64,000 nucleotides of DNA from Streptomyces liliiviolaceus (GTDB lineage Bacteria > Actinomycetota > Actinomycetes > Streptomycetales > Streptomycetaceae), in the NCBI RefSeq assembly GCF_018070025.1, contig NZ_JAGPYQ010000001.1, positions 5,766,001 to 5,830,000 on the forward strand, read 5' to 3'. The notes under the pieces were generated by a model. That model was not told where the DNA came from, did no database searches, and worked only from the letters and a program-made list of their open reading frames with translations. A program made the translations under genes and the position numbers. This document shows, one piece after another, positions 25,594 to 33,761 of the stretch. Within the stretch, counting starts at the first letter, position 1, and the number at the start of each line of letters is the position of its first letter.

Positions 25594-27237
25594 TCAGTGG
25601 CCGCGGAACGCCTCTTCCAGCCACCACGAGCCGTGGTCCCGGGTCACCTTCGCGTCGATCAGCAAGGGGGCGGACCGGGGGCCCGCGACCCAGTCCTCGA
25701 CGGCCTTCAGGTCCGTCGGGGCGCGCACGGTCACCGCCTCGAAGCCGTGGCCGCGGGCCACCGCGGCGATGTCCGTCGGCGGGAACTCGACCGTTGTCAG
25801 GGGGTGTCCGTCCGGTCCGAAGTGGTGCACCTCCGCTCCGTAGGCGTCGTCGTTGTAGACGACCACGACCATCGGCAGACCGATCCTGCGTACCGTGTCG
25901 AACTCCGCGGCGCCCATCATGGCCCCGCCGTCGCCGAGCGCCGCCACCGCGAGCCGGTCCGGACGTGCGAGGGCCGCGCCGATCGCGGTCGCGAGTCCCA
26001 GGCCGATCGCCTGGAACGCCTGGGTGAAGCACAGGCCGTTCTCGTCCGGCACCGACAGATACATGATCGGGTGGCCCATGAAGTTGCCGGAGTCCACGCC
26101 GATCACGCGCTCCGCGGGCAGGATGTCGTCGAGGGCGATGCTCAGCGTGCGCGGGTCGATCCGCTCACGGCTGCCGTCGTCCTCGTACGGCACGTCCCGC
26201 CAGCGCACGCGGGCGGTGATGGCCTCGGCGATGTCGGGCGTCCGGTAGCCCTGCCGTTCCGCGGCGCCGCCCGTCTCCAGGGCGAGCCGGGCGGTGAGTT
26301 CCACGTCGCCGGTGACGCCGAACCGCACCTCACGGTGTGCGCCGAGCGCCGACGCGTCGTCGTCGACCTGTACGACGGTCGTGCCGGGCCCGATCAGCCG
26401 GCCGTGCCGCATCGTCCACATGTTCAGGGCACAGCCCCAGCCCACGATCGTGTCCGCGCCCTCGATCAGTTCGGCCGTCAGCGGGGACGAGAAGCCTCCG
26501 GACACGTCGAGCGACCACGGGTTGCCGTGGAACAGGCCGCGCGCCACGGCCGACGTCGCCAGCAGCGCCCCGTACCGGTCGGCGAGCGCTTCGAGGGCGG
26601 CCCGTGCGCCCGGTGAGCGTGCTCCGCGGCCGGCCACGAAGAGCGGCCGCCGCGCCTGTCCGAGGACGTCCACCAACGCCGTCACCTCGTCCGGCGACGG
26701 CTCCACCGCCTCCCGTTCCCGAGGCGGTGCCGCCTGTGCCAGGGCGCCCTCGGGAACGTCCAGGGACTGCACCGGCAGGGGGACGTTGAGCAGTACGGTC
26801 CGCCGCTCATGCACGGCTCGCGCGACCGCCGCGCAGGCCTGCTCCACCGCGTGCTCGGCCGAGGTGATCCGCAGCGGAACCGCGCCGACCGCCCGGGCCA
26901 GCGCCTCCTGGTCGATGTGGAAGTTGGACCTCCGCTCGGTCACCTCGGCCGCCAGCACCAGCAGCGGTGTACGGCTCTTGGCCGCTTCGGCGATGCCGGT
27001 CATGGCGTTCGTGAGGCCGGGTCCCTGATGGACGCTCAGTGCGGCCACCGTGCCGCTCGTACGGGCGTACGCGTCGGCCATGGTCGCCGCTCCGCCCTCG
27101 TGGCGTGCGGCGACGAACCGCGCTCCGGCCGCGACCATGGCGTTGGTCAGATGGAAGTTGCCCGAGCCGACGACGCCGAAGACCTGGCCGACCCCGGCCG
27201 CGTACAGCGCCCGTCCGACGGCCTCCGCGACCTTCAT
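25594..27237 (-). CDS. Thiamine diphosphate-dependent enzyme, acetolactate synthase-like (547 aa)
   Basis: A full-length ThDP enzyme with three domains. The N-terminal PYR domain holds the catalytic Glu in ARHEGGAATMADAYAR (about residue 47). The central domain binds nucleotide (AGRGARSPGARAALEAL). The C-terminal PP domain has the ThDP motif starting GDGGAMMG and ending in YNDD (D in place of the usual second N). Acetolactate synthase, benzoylformate decarboxylase and sulfopyruvate decarboxylase share this plan; no partner regulatory subunit is adjacent, which argues against acetolactate synthase in branched-chain synthesis. ATG 27237 overlaps the cyclase stop (ATGA), so the two form an operon of two. 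Confidence 0.8.
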   Translation of the reverse strand: MKVAEAVGRALYAAGVGQVFGVVGSGNFHLTNAMVAAGARFVAARHEGGAATMADAYARTSGTVAALSVHQGPGLTNAMTGIAEAAKSRTPLLVLAAEVTERRSNFHIDQEALARAVGAVPLRITSAEHAVEQACAAVARAVHERRTVLLNVPLPVQSLDVPEGALAQAAPPREREAVEPSPDEVTALVDVLGQARRPLFVAGRGARSPGARAALEALADRYGALLATSAVARGLFHGNPWSLDVSGGFSSPLTAELIEGADTIVGWGCALNMWTMRHGRLIGPGTTVVQVDDDASALGAHREVRFGVTGDVELTARLALETGGAAERQGYRTPDIAEAITARVRWRDVPYEDDGSRERIDPRTLSIALDDILPAERVIGVDSGNFMGHPIMYLSVPDENGLCFTQAFQAIGLGLATAIGAALARPDRLAVAALGDGGAMMGAAEFDTVRRIGLPMVVVVYNDDAYGAEVHHFGPDGHPLTTVEFPPTDIAAVARGHGFEAVTVRAPTDLKAVEDWVAGPRSAPLLIDAKVTRDHGSWWLEEAFRGH

Positions 27238-28019
27238 GAGCGCTCCACCAGGGCGAGCACCCGGGCCGGGGATCCGGAGCCCGAGACGATGGGCAGCGGT
27301 CCGGCGACGACGACGGCGCCGGTCGGGGGCAGCGCCGCCAGGTTCTGCAACTGGGTGAGTCCGTACTTGTCACTGCCCATCAGGTACGAGTGACAGGGGA
27401 AGGCCGGGTCGAAGGCGTGCCCGCGTCCGGCGTCGGTGCCCACCGTCTCGACGCCGAGGCCGATCACCGGCGACTCCTCGGCCACCCAGCGCGCGCACTC
27501 CGGCGACAGACCGGGGGTGTGCGGGCCGTTCTCGTCCGCGTTCAGGAACGCCTCCTGCTCGTGCGAGCGGGCGTCCCACCCGGTCCGCAGCAACAGCCAG
27601 CCGCCCTCGGGCAGCGGCCCGTGCTCGGCCTCCCACTGCCTCACATGGTCCACCTCCAGGAGGAAGTCCGGGTCCTTCGCCGCCTCGGCGGTGAAGTCCA
27701 GCACCGCGGCCGGCGCGACCAGCCGCCCCGCCGGTACGGACGCCACGTCGGCGAGGTCCTTGCCGGTCACCCAGTGGTTCGGGGCGTCGAAATGGGTACC
27801 CGTGTGCTCGCCGCTGCGGAAGTTGTTCCAGTACCAGGCCGGCCCCCGGTCGTCGTACCTGCTGATCTCCTCCAGGGTGAACACCTGGGTCTGGCCGAAC
27901 TCCGGCGGCAACTGCAGCACCGGGGTCGACGACGACAACGGGGCGGTGAGGTCGACGACTTCGATGGACCCTCCTCGCAACCCGGCCACCAGCGCGGCGA
28001 GAACGGACGGCTCGGACAT
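27234..28019 (-). CDS. Cyclase family protein (kynurenine formamidase-like hydrolase)
   Basis: A 261-residue metal-dependent hydrolase of the cyclase (PF04199) family. The zinc-ligand motif SGEHTGTHFDAPNHW is seen near residue 70-85, and the conserved GLGVETVGTDAG lies in the C-terminal half. Kynurenine formamidase and isatin hydrolase are characterised members. It is coupled by ATGA to the ThDP enzyme, so it probably releases a carboxylic acid or keto acid that the ThDP enzyme then decarboxylates or condenses; substrate unknown. ATG 28019 follows GAGGAGG. Upstream in-frame sequence is not coding-like. Confidence 0.85.
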   Translation of the reverse strand: MSEPSVLAALVAGLRGGSIEVVDLTAPLSSSTPVLQLPPEFGQTQVFTLEEISRYDDRGPAWYWNNFRSGEHTGTHFDAPNHWVTGKDLADVASVPAGRLVAPAAVLDFTAEAAKDPDFLLEVDHVRQWEAEHGPLPEGGWLLLRTGWDARSHEQEAFLNADENGPHTPGLSPECARWVAEESPVIGLGVETVGTDAGRGHAFDPAFPCHSYLMGSDKYGLTQLQNLAALPPTGAVVVAGPLPIVSGSGSPARVLALVERS

Positions 28020-28112
28020 GCGGCCTCCTCGTACGACGGAAGAACTGACAGCATGGCAGCCGGGACCGACAGCCGCTCCCGGTCCGGCGAGCGGAAAGCG
28101 GATGGAGGCACA

Positions 28113-28730
28113 GTGCGCGCGATGCCCAGGAGCACGATGCCCAGGCGTACGACGGCGGCGGCCGTGTTCGCGGCCATCGTGCTGAGCCTGGCCGGTTGTT
28201 CCGGTGACGGCGGCGAGGACACGACGCGGTCGTCGGATCCTTCGGCCGGCGCCACGGCCTCTCCTTCCACCTCCGCGCCCGGCGAATCCCCCAGTCCCAC
28301 CCCGACCCCGACCCCACCCCCTTCGGCGACGGACGCGGCCTCCGCCTCGGTCACGGCCCCGCCCTCCGCGAGCCCGTCCCCGGTGCCCACCGCGGGACAG
28401 CGCCAGAAGCTGGTGACCATGACCGTCACGGGCGGCTTCGCCGGGGTTCAGCAGGAGGTGATCCTGCGCGGCGACGGCACGGTCCGCACCAGCGACAAGG
28501 GTGACACCGACGTACGCCGCACCAGCGCGGCCCAGTTCACGCGGTTGCGTACGCTGCTCGGGGACCCGGCGCTGGACGGCGTCCCCACGTCCACCGTGGA
28601 CAAGGGCGCGGCCGACCTGTTCCAGTACACGCTGCGCTTCGACGGCCGTACGGTCGTCACGGACCGCTCCGCGGAACGGCCGCCGCTCGACCGGCTCATC
28701 GACGCCCTCGGCAAGTGGTTGCCGGCCTGA
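28113..28730 (+). CDS. Secreted lipoprotein, 205 aa, unknown function
   Basis: A short signal sequence ends in the lipobox LAGC (Cys at about residue 29 from the GTG start) and is followed by a Ser/Pro/Thr-rich linker (PSPTPTPTPPPSATD-type) of about 60 residues. A folded C-terminal domain of about 100 residues has QKLVTMTVTGGFAGVQQEVILRGDGTVR and RLRTLLGDPALDGV-type strand-helix sequence. It looks like a membrane-tethered protein with a stalk. Start: GTG 28113 has GGAGG close by; ATG 28122 and ATG 28137 are alternatives. It is convergent with the kinase-like gene by only 4 bp. Confidence 0.7.
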   Translation: MRAMPRSTMPRRTTAAAVFAAIVLSLAGCSGDGGEDTTRSSDPSAGATASPSTSAPGESPSPTPTPTPPPSATDAASASVTAPPSASPSPVPTAGQRQKLVTMTVTGGFAGVQQEVILRGDGTVRTSDKGDTDVRRTSAAQFTRLRTLLGDPALDGVPTSTVDKGAADLFQYTLRFDGRTVVTDRSAERPPLDRLIDALGKWLPA

Positions 28731-28734
28731 CGGC

Positions 28735-29826
28735 TCACACCGGTGAGCCCTCGGACGCGTCGCGGACGGCACCGATCCGACGGAGTTCCTTGAGCGGGTA
28801 CGGCGTGTGCTTGCTCTCGTCGGTGAGCCGGCGGATGAAGTCCGCCATCACCGCGGCGAGCGGCGCGTCGCGGCTGAGGACGGCCGCAATGCCCGCCGGA
28901 ACCCCGGTGGGACGCTCGCCCTCGGCGTACGCCCGCACCTGCGCCGCACGTCTGTCCCTGCCGTGCAGGGTGGCGACCAGCCAGTTCACCAGATAGCCGG
29001 CCGCATAGCAGCGGTCGTAGCCGCGATGCAGGTCGAAGAACTCGCGCTCCTCCCGCGTCAGTTCGAACCGGGAGGAGAGGGCGAGGCCGTAGTCGGCGAA
29101 GTAGAGGCGCTCACCGTCGGTGAGAATGTTCTCGAAGTGGGTGTCGAAGTGCAGCAGACCCCGGCCGTTCATGAAGGAGGTGCCTGCTTCCAGCTCGCTC
29201 TCCACCATGGCGCAGGCCCGTTCGGCGGCCTCGTCGCCGGCGGCCAGTTGCCGCCCCAGCCACTGGTGCAGGTTCTGCGGGACGTACTCCAGGAACAGCG
29301 CGATGCTCGCCGAGGAGTGCCGCAGGGCGTCGATCCGCCAGCGTACCGCTGATCCGCCGCTGTCCCAGCTAGCGGTGGCCCGTTCCATGTCGGCCAGTTC
29401 CTCGTACAGGGGCGTCGAGTCCGGCAGGATCCGCCAGTGGTGCATCAGGGGGAAGCCGTCGTACTCGCCCGCGAGCACCCAGTTCGTCGTCATCGTGTGC
29501 ACGGCGAGCTCTCGCCAGGCCCCGAAGCCCGGCCCGCCGACGCCGTACTGACTGAAGAGCGGCAGCCCGAACAGGTTGGCGGTGGAGCGTATGTTCCCCG
29601 GCTGCCGTTCGAGGTCGGTGAGGGGCACCCGCTTCACGAAGACCCGCGTTCCGCCGACCTCCAGCAGGGTCGTCCTGCCGCCGATGCCGGTACCGGTCGT
29701 CCCGGCGGCGTCCAGAAGTTCCTGGAGCGCCCGGTCGCCAAGCAGGGCCAGTGCCGTGGAAACGGCTCCGTGGGCCGCGAGCCGCGCACTTCGGCCCGTA
29801 CCGCCGTATTTCACCGTCGACTCCAC
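28735..29826 (-). CDS. Protein-kinase-fold protein, 363 aa
   Basis: Kinase-like sequence: a VAIK-type lysine in RVFVKRVPL (about residue 66), a catalytic loop HFDTHFENIL (H-x-D...N form, about 225) and a DFG-like YFADYGLA. These core residues are all present, unlike in the 33.8-kb pseudokinase. It lacks a typical glycine loop (TTLLEVGGTR) and begins with a long disordered stretch. It could phosphorylate a protein or small molecule (aminoglycoside-phosphotransferase-type folds share this loop). GTG 29826 has GGGGA. It is divergent from the SpoIIE phosphatase gene (118-bp gap), a possible kinase/phosphatase pair. Confidence 0.68.
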   Translation of the reverse strand: MESTVKYGGTGRSARLAAHGAVSTALALLGDRALQELLDAAGTTGTGIGGRTTLLEVGGTRVFVKRVPLTDLERQPGNIRSTANLFGLPLFSQYGVGGPGFGAWRELAVHTMTTNWVLAGEYDGFPLMHHWRILPDSTPLYEELADMERATASWDSGGSAVRWRIDALRHSSASIALFLEYVPQNLHQWLGRQLAAGDEAAERACAMVESELEAGTSFMNGRGLLHFDTHFENILTDGERLYFADYGLALSSRFELTREEREFFDLHRGYDRCYAAGYLVNWLVATLHGRDRRAAQVRAYAEGERPTGVPAGIAAVLSRDAPLAAVMADFIRRLTDESKHTPYPLKELRRIGAVRDASEGSPV

Positions 29827-29944
29827 TCCGAATGATCCCCAAATGCGCCCGCATGCATGTTCGAGAACTCCCCCGTTCTACGTCACATTAAGTGAGGTCC
29901 AGGAAAGTCGGGGCAGAAGGAACGGAATCCGATGGGAGGTCGTC

Positions 29945-31126
29945 GTGGATGGTGGAGATCTTGAACTGGGTGAGCTGTTGGCCTCTGCGGAGGCCGCGCC
30001 ACCAGGAGAGTCGGTCGACGTGGTGGCACGCAACCTGCAGAAGCGCTTCGGTGCGGAGCACGTGTCGTTCCTGTTCGTCGACCTCATCGGTCATCGGCTC
30101 GTACGGCTGACCCCGGCCGACGAGGACGAGGAGACCGAGCCGATAGAGCTGCAGGGCAGCGTGCACGGCATGGTGCTGCGCAGCCAGCGCCAGCATGTGG
30201 AGGTGGACGGCCAGGGCAACCAGCGCATCATCACGCCGGTGTCCAACCGCGGGGACTGCATCGGCGTGCTCGAAGTCACCCTGCAGCACGCGGACGACAC
30301 GGTACTGAGACAGGTGCGGGAGGCGGCGCACGCGCTGGCCTACATCATCGTCACGGACCGCCGCTTCACCGACCTGTACCACCTGCGCCGGCGCACCACC
30401 GACGCCAGCCTGGCCGCGGAGATCCAGCACCAGCTGCTTCCCACGGCGTCCAGTTGCGAGTCGTCGCAGTTCACGCTCGCCGCGGGACTGGTCCCGGCCG
30501 ACGACATCGGCGGCGACACCTACGACTACACCCTGGACCGCGACACCCTGCATCTGTCGATCACCGACGCCATGGGCCACGACACCGATTCCGCCCTGCT
30601 GGCTACCTTGCTGCTCGGTGCGCTGCGCGGGGCCCGCCGCAGCGGCTGCGACCCGGTCGCACAGGCGCAGCAGGCCCACCAGGCGCTGATGAAGCACCGC
30701 CGAGGCCTGGCCACCGGGCAGCTGCTGTGCATCGAACTCGCGTCGGGTGTCTGCCGACTGGTCAACGCCGGTCATCCCTGGCCCATGCGACTGCGCGACG
30801 GGGCGGTCGAGGCGATCGAACTCGCCATCAATCTGCCGTTCGGCGTACCGGCGCCGATCCCCTACCGCGAACAGATACTGCAACTGCGGGCGGGAGACCG
30901 GCTGATACTGCTCACCGACGGCATGCAGGACCGCGGTGCCGCCGCCGTCGATCTGGCCGGGGTCGTCCACGAGACCCGCGCGCTGCATCCGCGCGAGGCC
31001 GTCCGGACGCTGACGGCCGCGGTCTCGGAAGCAAGCCGGGGCAACCTCGGCGACGACGCCACGGTCCTCATCCTGGACTGGCACGGCAACCGCGCTCCGG
31101 CAGGGGACACGGCCGCGGCGAACTGA
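29945..31126 (+). CDS. GAF-SpoIIE (PP2C-type) serine phosphatase, RsbU-like
   Basis: A 393-residue regulator. The N-terminus (about 20-140) is a GAF-like sensor with RFGAEHVSFLFVD and NRGDCIGVLEVTL. The C-terminus is a SpoIIE/PP2C phosphatase: AAEIQHQLLP (helix before the core), DIGGDTYDYT, DAMGHDTDSA and NAGHPWP, with metal-ligand Asp residues and the final GDDATVLIL. Such proteins dephosphorylate anti-anti-sigma factors and set the partner-switch controlling sigma factors. GTG 29945 follows GGGAGG at 5-base spacing; longer frames upstream lack coding character. No anti-sigma or antagonist gene is adjacent, so its target is elsewhere. Confidence 0.82.
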   Translation: MDGGDLELGELLASAEAAPPGESVDVVARNLQKRFGAEHVSFLFVDLIGHRLVRLTPADEDEETEPIELQGSVHGMVLRSQRQHVEVDGQGNQRIITPVSNRGDCIGVLEVTLQHADDTVLRQVREAAHALAYIIVTDRRFTDLYHLRRRTTDASLAAEIQHQLLPTASSCESSQFTLAAGLVPADDIGGDTYDYTLDRDTLHLSITDAMGHDTDSALLATLLLGALRGARRSGCDPVAQAQQAHQALMKHRRGLATGQLLCIELASGVCRLVNAGHPWPMRLRDGAVEAIELAINLPFGVPAPIPYREQILQLRAGDRLILLTDGMQDRGAAAVDLAGVVHETRALHPREAVRTLTAAVSEASRGNLGDDATVLILDWHGNRAPAGDTAAAN

Positions 31127-31135
31127 CGGCGTACG

Positions 31136-31164
31136 ACGGCGGGCGGGGTCTCCCGGCCCGCCGT
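31136..31164. terminator. Bidirectional terminator candidate
   Basis: Perfect 9-bp stem ACGGCGGGC ... GCCCGCCGT with an 11-nt loop between the convergent GAF-SpoIIE and ArsR-type genes. Confidence 0.6.
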
Positions 31165-31174
31165 GCTGCGTGCG

Positions 31175-32185
31175 CTAACACCTCCGTAAGGGCGCCTGCG
31201 GAATCTGCCGGTGGCCCTCCAGCAGCGCGCTGCCGAGAGCGGTGGCACTGTGATGCACGCTCTGCCCGCGGCGCTGCGTGACGATCAGGCCCGAGTCGCG
31301 CAGCGCCGCGGCATGCTGCGAGACCGACGCCGCGGAGACCACGAGCCGCCGGGCCAGATCGCTGGTCGATCCGCCGTGGTCGGCGACGGCCGCCAGTACC
31401 TCGGCGCGGGTCTTCCCGAGCAGGGCGCCCAGTGCCTCCCGGGCCTCGCGGCCCTGGCCGTCGTCGGACTGCGACCACCCGAGATCGTGGGCGACCGGGT
31501 AGACGACCACGGGAGGCAGACCGGGGTCGCGCAGTGTGATGGGCGCCCGCCAGCAGAAGAAGGAAGGCAGCAACAGCAGACCGCGGCCGTCGAGACGGAT
31601 GTCGCGATCGTAGGCGCTGGCCACCGTGAGGACACCGGGCTGCCAGCGCAGGGCGGGATGCAGGGTGGTCAGCATGCCCTCGGTGCCGCCGTCCAGGAGC
31701 GCCCGCACCCGCACGGCGCGATCCGCTTCGATCGAGTTCCTCACCTCGGCCCAGTACGGCCGCAGCGCGACGTCGAAGTAGCCGCGCAGGGCCGTGCCGA
31801 GGCTGCGCATCGCGTCGGAGCCCGCCTCGGCCAGCGACAGGGTTCGCGCCCCGAGGTTCCGGGCCGCGGCGAGCCGGGCGATGTCACGTCTGAGCCCGCC
31901 GCGCGGGGTGGACAGTACGGCGTCGATCCCCGATTCGAGTCCCCCTCGGTCGAGCGCCGGAGTGAGGAAGTCGGCCGAATATCCCCGCGGCGGCGCCAGA
32001 TCGAACAGCAGCCGGGTGCTGCCGGGCAGGCGGTTGCGGATCCGCCGTTTCCACGCCCCGAAGACGACCGATCCGTCGTTCCCCCCGAGCAGATGCAGGC
32101 TGAGCAGCATCTCCCACATGGGATCGGGGCCGCCCGCCATCCTGATACGGGCCATATCCGCTTCCGTGAAGTGGAACTTGAGCAT
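31175..32185 (-). CDS. ArsR-type winged-helix regulator with large N-terminal domain
   Basis: A 336-residue regulator. The last third holds a winged helix (GSTSDLARRLVVSAASVSQHAAALRDSGLIVTQRRGQSVHH), which is the ArsR/SmtB-type recognition helix and wing. The first 230 residues are an actinobacterial domain (opening LKFHFTEADMARIRMAGGPDPMWEML) without metal-binding Cys pairs, so metal sensing is not implied; a different ligand is likely. ATG 32185 follows GGGGGAA. The target genes are not apparent nearby; the divergent ppk2 is 330 bp away. Confidence 0.78.
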   Translation of the reverse strand: MLKFHFTEADMARIRMAGGPDPMWEMLLSLHLLGGNDGSVVFGAWKRRIRNRLPGSTRLLFDLAPPRGYSADFLTPALDRGGLESGIDAVLSTPRGGLRRDIARLAAARNLGARTLSLAEAGSDAMRSLGTALRGYFDVALRPYWAEVRNSIEADRAVRVRALLDGGTEGMLTTLHPALRWQPGVLTVASAYDRDIRLDGRGLLLLPSFFCWRAPITLRDPGLPPVVVYPVAHDLGWSQSDDGQGREAREALGALLGKTRAEVLAAVADHGGSTSDLARRLVVSAASVSQHAAALRDSGLIVTQRRGQSVHHSATALGSALLEGHRQIPQAPLRRC

Positions 32186-32515
32186 GGTTCCCCCGTGTGC
32201 GTTCCTTACGTGACTCGTCCCGTACCCATTTAAGAGCCGTGAGGCGAGACGGGAGTTGCACGAGGGCCGGGAACCGGGCGTGCATTGGCCGGATCCGTTC
32301 GGCCCGTCGTCAGAGCCCGCCGACGGGCCCCGGCAGGGGATCACGCCGTGCGGGAGCGTGCCCGCGGGGTACTAGGGCAGACGGACGTCCGGGACGGGCG
32401 GCCTTGACCGTTCGGCACGGCGCCGGGCGCGCGCCCGCGTGCCATTCTGACGGAGGCGGGAGTCGTACGCCGGTCCGTCGGCGGGCGCTGCCGCCAGGCT
32501 ACGAAGGGACCACAG
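32186..32515. other. 330-bp gap between divergent regulator and ppk2
   Basis: No plausible gene. It contains the promoters of both divergent genes. I see no perfect palindrome or long repeat in it. Confidence 0.5.
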
Positions 32516-33502
32516 GTGGCTGATCCTCTGAACGCGCCGCCCTCCGACGGCGGAGAAGAACCGTCCGTCGAGGTGGAGTTGCTCGCCGGGCTGCTGGTGA
32601 ACGAGGAGCGCCCCGAGCAGCCCGTCCTCCTGGACCGCGAGGGCAAGCCCCTCGACACCTGGCGAGAGAACTACCCGTACGAGCACAAGCTGCGCCGTCA
32701 GTCCTACGAGCGGCAGAAGCGGATCCTGCAGATCGAACTTCTCAAACTGCAGAAGTGGGTACGGGACACCGGCCGGCGGATCGTAGTGGTGTGCGAGGGA
32801 CGGGACGCGGCGGGCAAGGGCGGCACCATCAAGCGGTTCACCGAACGTCTGAACCCGCGCGGCGCGCACGTGGTGGCGCTGGACAAGCCCACCGAGAAGG
32901 AAGCCGGGCAGTGGTACTTCCAGCGTTACGTCCCCTATCTGCCGGGCGCCGGTGAGATCGTCTTCTTCGACCGGTCCTGGTACAACCGGGCCGGCGTCGA
33001 GCGCGTGATGGGCTTCTGCACCCCGGCCGAGTACCGGCACTTCTACACGCAGGCGCCCATCTTCGAGAAGATGCTCACCGACGAGGGCATCGTGCTGATC
33101 AAGTTCTGGTTCTCGGTGTCGCGCACCGAGCAGCGCACCCGGTTCGCCATCCGCCAGGTCGACCCCGTCCGGCAGTGGAAACTCTCCCCCACCGACCTGG
33201 CCTCCCTCGACCTGTGGGACGCCTACACGGAGGCGAAGGTCGACATGTTCCGGGCGACGGACACGCCGTACGCGCCATGGACCGTGGTGAAGAGCAACGA
33301 CAAGCGCCGTGCCCGCCTCGAATCCATGCGTCATCTGCTCCTGCTCTGCGACTACACGGCGAAGGACGAGGAGGCCGTCGGCACGGCCGATCCGCGGATC
33401 ATCGGCTCCGCCAACACCCTCCTGGAGAGCGACGAGGAACCGACGGACCTCTCCCCCACCCCGCTGTCACCCCAGATCGGGGGTCCCGGCCGGCATCCGT
33501 AG
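32516..33502 (+). CDS. ppk2: Polyphosphate kinase 2 (PPK2)
   Basis: A 328-residue single-domain PPK2 (class I-like length). The Walker A is CEGRDAAGKGG (about residue 98), the Walker B is EIVFFDRSWYNR (about 150), and conserved lid residues follow (RTRFAIRQVDPVRQWKLSPTD). PPK2 enzymes use polyphosphate to phosphorylate NDPs or NMPs, most often making GTP or ATP from polyphosphate. A disordered acidic N-terminus (about 35 residues) precedes the domain. GTG 32516 follows GAAGGGA. No exopolyphosphatase or ppk1 is nearby; a CYTH-CHAD protein 18 kb away and PhoD give a phosphate theme but no operon link. Confidence 0.92.
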   Translation: MADPLNAPPSDGGEEPSVEVELLAGLLVNEERPEQPVLLDREGKPLDTWRENYPYEHKLRRQSYERQKRILQIELLKLQKWVRDTGRRIVVVCEGRDAAGKGGTIKRFTERLNPRGAHVVALDKPTEKEAGQWYFQRYVPYLPGAGEIVFFDRSWYNRAGVERVMGFCTPAEYRHFYTQAPIFEKMLTDEGIVLIKFWFSVSRTEQRTRFAIRQVDPVRQWKLSPTDLASLDLWDAYTEAKVDMFRATDTPYAPWTVVKSNDKRRARLESMRHLLLLCDYTAKDEEAVGTADPRIIGSANTLLESDEEPTDLSPTPLSPQIGGPGRHP

Positions 33503-33693
33503 GGGAGGGCGCGCTCTCTTGGCGCGAGGGAGCAGCAGGCCGTCATCGCCATCGAATCGGCACCGGTGCTGCCGGCCGGCGGGATCGCGTACTTCCTCAC
33601 CACGACTCTGACCGGACTGCGCCCCGAATGGCGTGCCATGGATCGCAGCCGCGGGCACGGGCGCGGGCGGACAGGCGGTCTCGCGCGGGACCG

Positions 33694-33756
33694 ATCGGGC
33701 TGATCGGGCTGGTCGGGCTGGTCGGGCTGGTCGGGCTGGTCGGGCTGGTCGGGCTG
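33694..33756. repeat. 9-bp tandem repeat, seven copies
   Basis: Seven head-to-tail units of (A/G)TCGGGCTG lie directly beyond the 3' end of the pseudokinase gene (stop at 33762-33764 on the minus strand). The five last copies are identical. The unit is typical minisatellite. Confidence 0.9.
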
Positions 33757-33761
33757 GACGA

